20,451 bases of DNA from CAIUGU01 sp031398625. GTDB taxonomy: Bacteria; Pseudomonadota; Gammaproteobacteria; Steroidobacterales; Steroidobacteraceae. The stretch lies in NCBI GenBank assembly GCA_031398625.1, contig JANNNQ010000171.1:1-20451 (forward strand), in the 5' to 3' direction. Shown here in pieces: positions 16,236 through 20,451 of the stretch; the first letter of the stretch is position 1, and each line of letters starts with the position of its first letter. The notes under the pieces were generated by a model. The model saw only the letters and a list, made by a program, of their open reading frames with translations, did no database searches and had not been told where the DNA came from. The translations under genes and the position numbers were made by a program.

Positions 16236-17579
16236 GTGCACGGTTCGTTGTGGAACCTTTGTCTCAGACAACTCGAAGCCGAGTTGCCGGAGCAACACTT
16301 CAACACGTGGATACGGCCGTTGCAGGCAGTGGAAGACGATCAGGTCCTGCGGCTTCTCGCGCCCAACCGGTTCGTGGTGGACTGGATCAACCAGAATGTC
16401 GTGCAGCGGATCCATCAGCTGGTCGGCGAATCCGCCCCTGATCCGGCTCCCTCTGTGGTGCTCGAGGTGGGTTCGAGGCGCGGAGTTGCAGCTCCTGTCC
16501 CGGCAGCGAATGGCGAAGCACGCAATCCTGCCCGCGAACCGGCCGTGAACCTGGTTCCAGGCGGTCGATTGAACGCGGATTTCACTTTCGCGAATTTCGT
16601 CGAGGGCAAGAGCAACCAGCTCGCGAAGGCCGCGGCCATCCAGGTGGGCGAAAATCCCGGGCGCGCCTATAACCCGCTGTTCATCTATGGCGGCGTCGGC
16701 CTGGGCAAAACCCACCTGATGCATTCGGTTGGCAACATGATTCGCAGCCGGAGTCCCCAGGCCAAGGTCGCCTATGTCCATTCGGAGCGGTTTGTCGGGG
16801 ACATGGTGCGGGCGCTCCAGCACAACACGATCAACGATTTCAAGGTCGCTTACCGATCGCTGGATGCGTTGCTCATCGATGACATCCAGTTCTTCGCCGG
16901 CAAGGAGCGCTCGCAGGAAGAGTTCTTCCATACGTTCAACGCGCTGCTCGAGGGCCAGCAGCAGGTCATCCTCACTTGCGACCGGTATCCGAAGGAGGTC
17001 GATGGTCTCGAGGAGCGGCTGAAATCACGGTTTGGCTGGGGTCTGACAGTGGCCATCGAGCCGCCGGAACTCGAGACCTGCGTCGCCATCCTGATGAGCA
17101 AGGCCAGTGCAGGACGGGTCGAGCTGCCCGAAGAAGTCGCCTTTTTCATCGCGAAGCGCATCCGCTCGAACATCCGCGAGCTGGAAGGAGCCTTGCGGCG
17201 CGTGATCGCCAATTCGCAGTTCACCGGGCGGCCCATCACGCTGGATTTCGCAAAGGAGGCCCTGCGCGATCTGCTGGCACTGCAGGATCGACTGGTCACG
17301 ATCGACAACATCCAGAAGACGGTTGCCGAGTACTACAAGATCCGGGTCGCGGATCTGCTGTCGAAACGCCGGAGCCGTTCAATCACGCGCCCGCGGCAGC
17401 TGGCAATGGGCCTCGCGAAGGAACTGACCAACCACAGTCTCCCCGAGATCGGCGATGCGTTTGGTGGCCGCGACCACACGACCGTGCTGCATGCGTGTCG
17501 CAAGATCAAGGAACTGCGTGAGTCGGAAACGCGTACGAACGAGGACTATCTGAACCTCCTGCGCACACTGGCGGGATAA
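16236..17579 (+). CDS. dnaA: Chromosomal replication initiator protein DnaA
   Basis: DnaA binds DnaA boxes at oriC and melts the origin in its ATP form. The protein has 447 residues from GTG 16236, with AGAGG about eight bases upstream. Domain I spans about 1-75 (LWNLCLRQLEAELPEQHFNTW), then a short variable linker. The AAA+ domain has Walker A GGVGLGKT at 152-159 and Walker B LLIDDIQF at 212-219. The C-terminal DNA-binding signature GRDHTTVLHACRKI is present. It is complete and of ordinary length; dnaN follows after a 260-base spacer. Confidence 0.98.
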   Translation: MHGSLWNLCLRQLEAELPEQHFNTWIRPLQAVEDDQVLRLLAPNRFVVDWINQNVVQRIHQLVGESAPDPAPSVVLEVGSRRGVAAPVPAANGEARNPAREPAVNLVPGGRLNADFTFANFVEGKSNQLAKAAAIQVGENPGRAYNPLFIYGGVGLGKTHLMHSVGNMIRSRSPQAKVAYVHSERFVGDMVRALQHNTINDFKVAYRSLDALLIDDIQFFAGKERSQEEFFHTFNALLEGQQQVILTCDRYPKEVDGLEERLKSRFGWGLTVAIEPPELETCVAILMSKASAGRVELPEEVAFFIAKRIRSNIRELEGALRRVIANSQFTGRPITLDFAKEALRDLLALQDRLVTIDNIQKTVAEYYKIRVADLLSKRRSRSITRPRQLAMGLAKELTNHSLPEIGDAFGGRDHTTVLHACRKIKELRESETRTNEDYLNLLRTLAG

Positions 17580-17593
17580 GCTGGGGAAAGGGG

Positions 17594-17602
17594 TGTGGAT
17601 AT
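17594..17602 (-). promoter_or_regulatory. DnaA box, one mismatch
   Basis: The minus strand reads ATATCCACA, one base from TTATCCACA. It lies 15 bases after the dnaA stop. Confidence 0.5.
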
Positions 17603-17626
17603 CCTGTGTGATGGCGGACGGGTTTT

Positions 17627-17635
17627 TCATCCACA
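17627..17635 (+). promoter_or_regulatory. DnaA box, one mismatch
   Basis: The plus strand reads TCATCCACA, one base from TTATCCACA, opposite in orientation to the box at 17594. Confidence 0.45.
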
Positions 17636-17725
17636 GGCAGCGCACAGGCTGACGACAGGGGATACCGGGGTTGCGCGGCGGTTTATGCCTGCCACAACGC
17701 GCTGTTCTGCGGTTGTTTTCATGGC

Positions 17726-17734
17726 TTACCCACA
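17726..17734 (+). promoter_or_regulatory. DnaA box, one mismatch
   Basis: The plus strand reads TTACCCACA, one base from TTATCCACA. It borders the AT-rich stretch before dnaN. Confidence 0.45.
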
Positions 17735-17839
17735 GATACAGGCCGCACTAACAGTAACTACCATAATCTGGTTCTTAATCCTCAAGACTTCAAGATTTCT
17801 AATACAACGGATTCCTTTTCAAGTGGTGAAGGTGCAGCA

Positions 17840-18949
17840 ATGAAGTTCAGTGCGGTTCGTGAAGCCATCCTGGCTCCTCTCCAGAACGTCATGGGCGTCG
17901 TGGAACGTCGGCAGACCATGCCCATCCTGGCGAACGTGCTGTTGTCAGGCAAGGACGGCAACCTCGCGATCACTGCCACTGACCTCGAGGTTGAGCTCGT
18001 CGCAGCGACCGAAGTCAACCTGCAGCAAGCAGGGGATGTCACCGTTCCCGGGCGCAAGTTCCTGGACATCATTCGGGCGCTTCCCGAAAAGGCGAACGTG
18101 ACGGTCAGCATCGAAGGCGAGCGGGCGCTGGTTCGCTCAGGCAAGAGTCGCTTCACGCTGGCGACGCTGCCGGCCGGAGATTTTCCGACGGTCGAACAGA
18201 TCCACGCCCAGCAGACGCTGCGGCTCAAGCAGGCTGAGTTCCGCCGGTTACTCGACAAGACCCATTTCTCGATGGCGCAGCAGGACGTGCGCTACTACCT
18301 GAATGGCTTGTTGCTGGAAGTAGACGCGAAAATGCTTCGAACGGTAGCGACCGACGGGCATCGGCTCGCTTTGTGCCAGGTTGAGCTCGAGCAGGCCGGC
18401 GTGACGTCGGGCAGTGCGCCCTTGCAGGTGATCGTGCCGCGGAAAGGCGTACTGGAGCTGCAACGACTCCTGTCCGGGGAGGGCGACGTCGAGTTGGCAA
18501 TAGGCAGCAATCACGTTCGCATCCAGATTGGCGAGATTCGCTTCACATCGAAGCTGATTGATGGCCGTTTCCCGGAATACAGCCGCGTTATCCCTCCTCA
18601 CCCCCCCAAGCTCGTCAAGGCAGATCGCGATACCTTGCGAGCCGCCCTGCAACGGGCTGCGATTCTCAGCAACGAAAAGTACCGCGGCATTCGCCTGGGC
18701 CTGAAATCCAAACTCCTGACCTTGCAGGCTCATAACCCCGAGCAGGAGGAAGCGGAAGAGGAACTGGATGTGGGCTATGAAGGCGATGAAATGGAGATCG
18801 GATTCAACGTGAACTACCTGCTCGATGCGCTGGCCGCCGTAGATGGCAACGAAGTGGAGATCGGCCTGACCGACTCAAGCAACAGCTGCCTCGTCAACGC
18901 ACCAGGCGTGACGGATACCCGCTACGTCGTCATGCCGATGCGGCTTTGA
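17840..18949 (+). CDS. dnaN: DNA polymerase III sliding clamp, beta subunit
   Basis: DnaN forms the dimeric ring that tethers DNA polymerase III and many repair proteins to DNA. The 369-residue product (E. coli 366) begins MKFSAVREAILAPLQNVMGV. It shows VERRQTMPILANVLL near the N-terminus, ATDGHRLALC in the middle, and the C-terminal YVVMPMRL that forms part of the clamp-binding pocket. A GAAGG ribosome-binding site lies upstream of ATG 17840. An acidic insert (EQEEAEEELDVGYEGDEME) precedes the last strands. It is probably co-transcribed with recF, 24 bases downstream. Confidence 0.98.
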   Translation: MKFSAVREAILAPLQNVMGVVERRQTMPILANVLLSGKDGNLAITATDLEVELVAATEVNLQQAGDVTVPGRKFLDIIRALPEKANVTVSIEGERALVRSGKSRFTLATLPAGDFPTVEQIHAQQTLRLKQAEFRRLLDKTHFSMAQQDVRYYLNGLLLEVDAKMLRTVATDGHRLALCQVELEQAGVTSGSAPLQVIVPRKGVLELQRLLSGEGDVELAIGSNHVRIQIGEIRFTSKLIDGRFPEYSRVIPPHPPKLVKADRDTLRAALQRAAILSNEKYRGIRLGLKSKLLTLQAHNPEQEEAEEELDVGYEGDEMEIGFNVNYLLDALAAVDGNEVEIGLTDSSNSCLVNAPGVTDTRYVVMPMRL

Positions 18950-18973
18950 CGGGAATGGGCTTGTCCTGAAGGC

Positions 18974-20077
18974 ATGACGCTCGCTGCGATTGAGATTCGC
19001 GACTTCAGGTGCATCGAGCACGCCAGGCTCGACTTCGATTCCCGCTTCACCCTGATCACAGGCGAAAACGCATCCGGCAAGACTTCCCTGCTGGAAGCCA
19101 TCTTCTTCCTGAGTTGCGGGCGTTCGTTTCGCAGTCCGCAACTCGATGCGTTGATCCGGAACGGCACTGCAGCGTTCTCTGCGGTAGGCCAGGTGAATTC
19201 AGCGTCCAATGCCCTGGTTACGCTCGGTGTTCGTGGCTCGCGGCAGGGAACCGAGATCCGCTTAGGCGGAAAGCCAGCCACCGGCTTTGCGGAGATGGCA
19301 GAGGCGTTACCCGTGCAGATCATCGATCCGGAGGTGCACCGTCTTCTGGAAGACGGGCCGGGCCACCGGCGCCGATTTCTCGACTGGGGTGTGTTCCACG
19401 TGGAACGAAGCTTTGTCGGCGCCTGGCGGCGGTATCAGCGAGCACTCAGACAACGGAACGCTGCCCTAAAGGCCAGGCTCCCTCCCGCACAGGTCCGAGT
19501 GTGGGATTCGGAACTGGTTGAAGCGGGGAATCTGATTGCCGAGCAGCGTTACGCCTATCTTCAGTTGCTGTCTCCCTGGGCTTCGGAATTCGGCAAGCAA
19601 CTCCTCGGTCTCGATGTCCAGCTCTCGCTGCAGCAGGGTTGGCCTGGCGACCGAGCATTTGAGGTGGCGTTGGGGGAGTCCTGGACCCGGGACGTGTTGC
19701 GTGGGGCGACATCAGTCGGTCCGCACCGGGCTGATCTGGTGGTGCGCGTCGACGGGATGGTCGCGAAGGACAGGGTCTCGCGTGGACAGCAGAAGCTGCT
19801 TGCCGCGGCGCTGCTCCTTGCACAGACCCAGCATCGCGCGACCGGAGGAGGCACCTTGACGGCGCTGTTGGTTGATGATCCGGCGGCCGAGCTAGATGTG
19901 GATAACTTGCAGCGCCTGCTGTCGCTGGTCGTGCAGATTCCCGCCCAACTGGTCGTTACCGCCCTCGACGAATCCCGGCTTGGTTTGCGGTTGGCAGGGC
20001 AGACGTTTCACGTGGAACAAGGAAAAACAAGGCCGATGCTATACTCGCCGCCTCGTTCAGCAGGACTCACTAAATGA
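18974..20077 (+). CDS. recF: DNA replication and repair protein RecF
   Basis: RecF is an ABC/SMC-like ATPase that, with RecO and RecR, helps load RecA at gapped DNA. The 367-residue product has Walker A GENASGKTS at 30-38, FLSCGRSFRS after it, the signature region SVGPHRADL, and Walker B LLVDDPAAELD. It starts at ATG 18974 with GAAGG just upstream, and its TGA overlaps the gyrB ATG (ATGA). Two parS-like palindromes lie within the coding sequence, each at an FHVE tetrapeptide. Confidence 0.97.
   Translation: MTLAAIEIRDFRCIEHARLDFDSRFTLITGENASGKTSLLEAIFFLSCGRSFRSPQLDALIRNGTAAFSAVGQVNSASNALVTLGVRGSRQGTEIRLGGKPATGFAEMAEALPVQIIDPEVHRLLEDGPGHRRRFLDWGVFHVERSFVGAWRRYQRALRQRNAALKARLPPAQVRVWDSELVEAGNLIAEQRYAYLQLLSPWASEFGKQLLGLDVQLSLQQGWPGDRAFEVALGESWTRDVLRGATSVGPHRADLVVRVDGMVAKDRVSRGQQKLLAAALLLAQTQHRATGGGTLTALLVDDPAAELDVDNLQRLLSLVVQIPAQLVVTALDESRLGLRLAGQTFHVEQGKTRPMLYSPPRSAGLTK
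19392..19407. promoter_or_regulatory. Candidate parS site 1 within recF
   Basis: TGTTCCACGTGGAACG contains a perfect 14-bp palindrome (GTTCCACGTGGAAC, 19393-19406) and differs at one end base from the parS form TGTTCCACGTGGAACA bound by chromosomal ParB. Its location within 4 kb of dnaA suits a centromere site. It encodes the FHVE tetrapeptide of RecF, so coding constraint explains part of the match. Confidence 0.65.
20004..20019. promoter_or_regulatory. Candidate parS site 2 within recF
   Basis: CGTTTCACGTGGAACA matches 14 of 16 positions of the parS form TGTTCCACGTGGAACA. Its left arm matches the TTTCAC half of the Bacillus-type site. It lies near the 3' end of recF, 612 bases from site 1, again at an FHVE tetrapeptide. 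Confidence 0.5.
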
Positions 20078-20163
20078 CTGACAACGATATCTACGATTCC
20101 AGCAAAATCAAAGTCTTAAAGGGTCTCGACGCGGTCCGCAAGCGACCCGGAATGTACATCGGC
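20074..20163 (+). CDS. gyrB: DNA gyrase subunit B, first 30 codons
   Basis: The frame opens at ATG 20074, overlapping the recF stop, and reads MTDNDIYDSSKIKVLKGLDA then VRKRPGMYIG, the standard GyrB N-terminus. After codon 30 the plus-strand sequence is no longer gyrB but the inverted copy, so any longer reading on this strand (to 20397) is chimeric. In the real chromosome gyrB should continue rightward from here. Confidence 0.9.
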
Positions 20164-20439
20164 TGCCGACCGGCCTTCCTCCGGATGGATATCCACAGGT
20201 ATTCCACGGCCGTTATCGGACACGGTGACCGACTCGTCTGCGTGGACCGTAACCGTGACTTCCGTGCAGTAGCCAGCCAAGGCTTCGTCAATGGAGTTGT
20301 CGACAACCTCGAACACCATGTGGTGGAGACCGGTGCCGTCGTCGGTATCGCCGATGTACATTCCGGGTCGCTTGCGGACCGCGTCGAGACCCTTTAAGAC
20401 TTTGATTTTGCTGGAATCGTAGATATCGTTGTCAGTCAT
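20164..20439 (-). CDS. gyrB: DNA gyrase subunit B, inverted copy of codons 1-92
   Basis: The minus strand carries the first 92 codons of gyrB in good order: MYIGDTDDGTGLHHM, then FEVVDNSIDEALAG with the catalytic Glu44, then DNGRGIP of the ATP site and IHPEEGRSA. At the junction it runs into the complement of the left arm and stops at 20116 after a short nonsense tail. GyrB is the ATPase subunit of the type II topoisomerase that introduces negative supercoils. This copy is best read as the displaced continuation of the plus-strand gene, not as a second gyrB. Confidence 0.85.
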
Positions 20440-20451
20440 TTAGTGAGTCCT

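Larger units (their letters stand above)
17580..17839. other. Candidate oriC in the dnaA-dnaN spacer
   Basis: The 260-base spacer holds three near-consensus DnaA boxes: TGTGGATAT at 17594-17602, TCATCCACA at 17627-17635 and TTACCCACA at 17726-17734, each one mismatch from consensus. An AT-rich stretch of about 70 bases (about 17755-17825) just before dnaN could be the unwinding element. No GATC sites are seen. Together with the perfect box before dnaA this suggests the origin lies around dnaA; which spacer initiates cannot be decided by eye. Confidence 0.5.
20062..20451. repeat. Inverted repeat: fold-back of the gyrB 5' end
   Basis: Bases 20062-20163 are the perfect reverse complement of 20350-20451 (102-bp arms), separated by a 186-base loop (20164-20349). 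The arms hold the last bases of recF and the first 30 codons of gyrB. The loop on the minus strand is the next stretch of gyrB. The right arm stops at the window edge. A shared TCGGC at the junction is consistent with microhomology-driven fold-back during amplification or with a mis-assembled contig end. Confidence 0.95.

Noticed and set aside
19897..19905. Perfect DnaA box complement (TGTGGATAA) inside recF
   Set aside because: It encodes part of the Walker B-adjacent LDVDNL segment and stands alone, so chance is sufficient. It may matter only as a titration site.
20074..20397. A 107-residue plus-strand protein beginning like GyrB
   Set aside because: Only the first 30 codons are gyrB; the rest is the antisense of the folded-back copy, so the product is chimeric.
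20116..20439. A second, divergent gyrB gene
   Set aside because: It is identical to the plus-strand start over all shared bases and ends in the fold-back junction, so it is a duplicated artefact rather than a paralogue.
1..20451. CRISPR arrays, tRNA or rRNA genes, tandem repeats
   Set aside because: Reading both strands I saw no regularly spaced repeats, no tRNA-like cloverleaf and no rRNA sequence. No computational scan was possible.

Overview
The window is a GC-rich chromosomal segment around the replication origin of a gammaproteobacterium. The evidence is the gene order rpmH-rnpA-yidD-yidC-mnmE running leftward and dnaA-dnaN-recF-gyrB running rightward, with DnaA boxes in the spacers on both sides of dnaA. 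I cannot name the lineage; something near Xanthomonadales, Nevskiales or Steroidobacterales is a guess. Every recognised gene is transcribed away from the dnaA region, so all would be co-directional with replication if the origin lies there.

Right part (about 15.8-20.4 kb): housekeeping origin genes. dnaA, dnaN and recF are intact. recF carries two parS-like palindromes. The last 400 bases are abnormal. gyrB starts at 20074, runs for 30 codons, and is then replaced by an inverted copy of its own 5' end. The result is a 102-bp perfect inverted repeat with a 186-bp loop, best read as a fold-back chimera at a contig end rather than biology.

Middle part (about 11.2-15.9 kb, minus strand): rpmH, rnpA (no canonical start codon where homology begins), yidD, the membrane insertase gene yidC, the tRNA-modification GTPase gene mnmE, and an AEC-family permease.

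Accessory biosynthetic operon (4141-11134, minus strand): eight tightly coupled genes, most overlapping by 4-14 nt. In order they encode an acyl carrier protein, an AMP-dependent acyl/aryl ligase, a small hotdog dehydratase, an LpxL-like acyltransferase, a LolA-like periplasmic protein, an MMPL/RND exporter, a second hotdog dehydratase and a FabG-like reductase. This matches an aryl-polyene (APE/xanthomonadin-like) pathway that builds and exports a polyene acyl lipid. No ketosynthase gene is present, and the operon ends 19 bp from an inserted restriction-modification cassette.

Left part (1-4121, minus strand): a decaying type I restriction-modification cassette. hsdM has a one-base frameshift. 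A RhuM-Fic fusion gene sits intact between hsdM and hsdS. hsdS is cut after about 118 codons by the end of an IS3-family element whose orfA runs off the left edge. No hsdR is visible.

I did not find a clearly new defence or mobile system. The most notable items are the truncated APE-like operon and its junction with the damaged RM cassette, the RhuM-Fic gene, the recF-embedded parS pair, the rnpA start problem and the gyrB fold-back.
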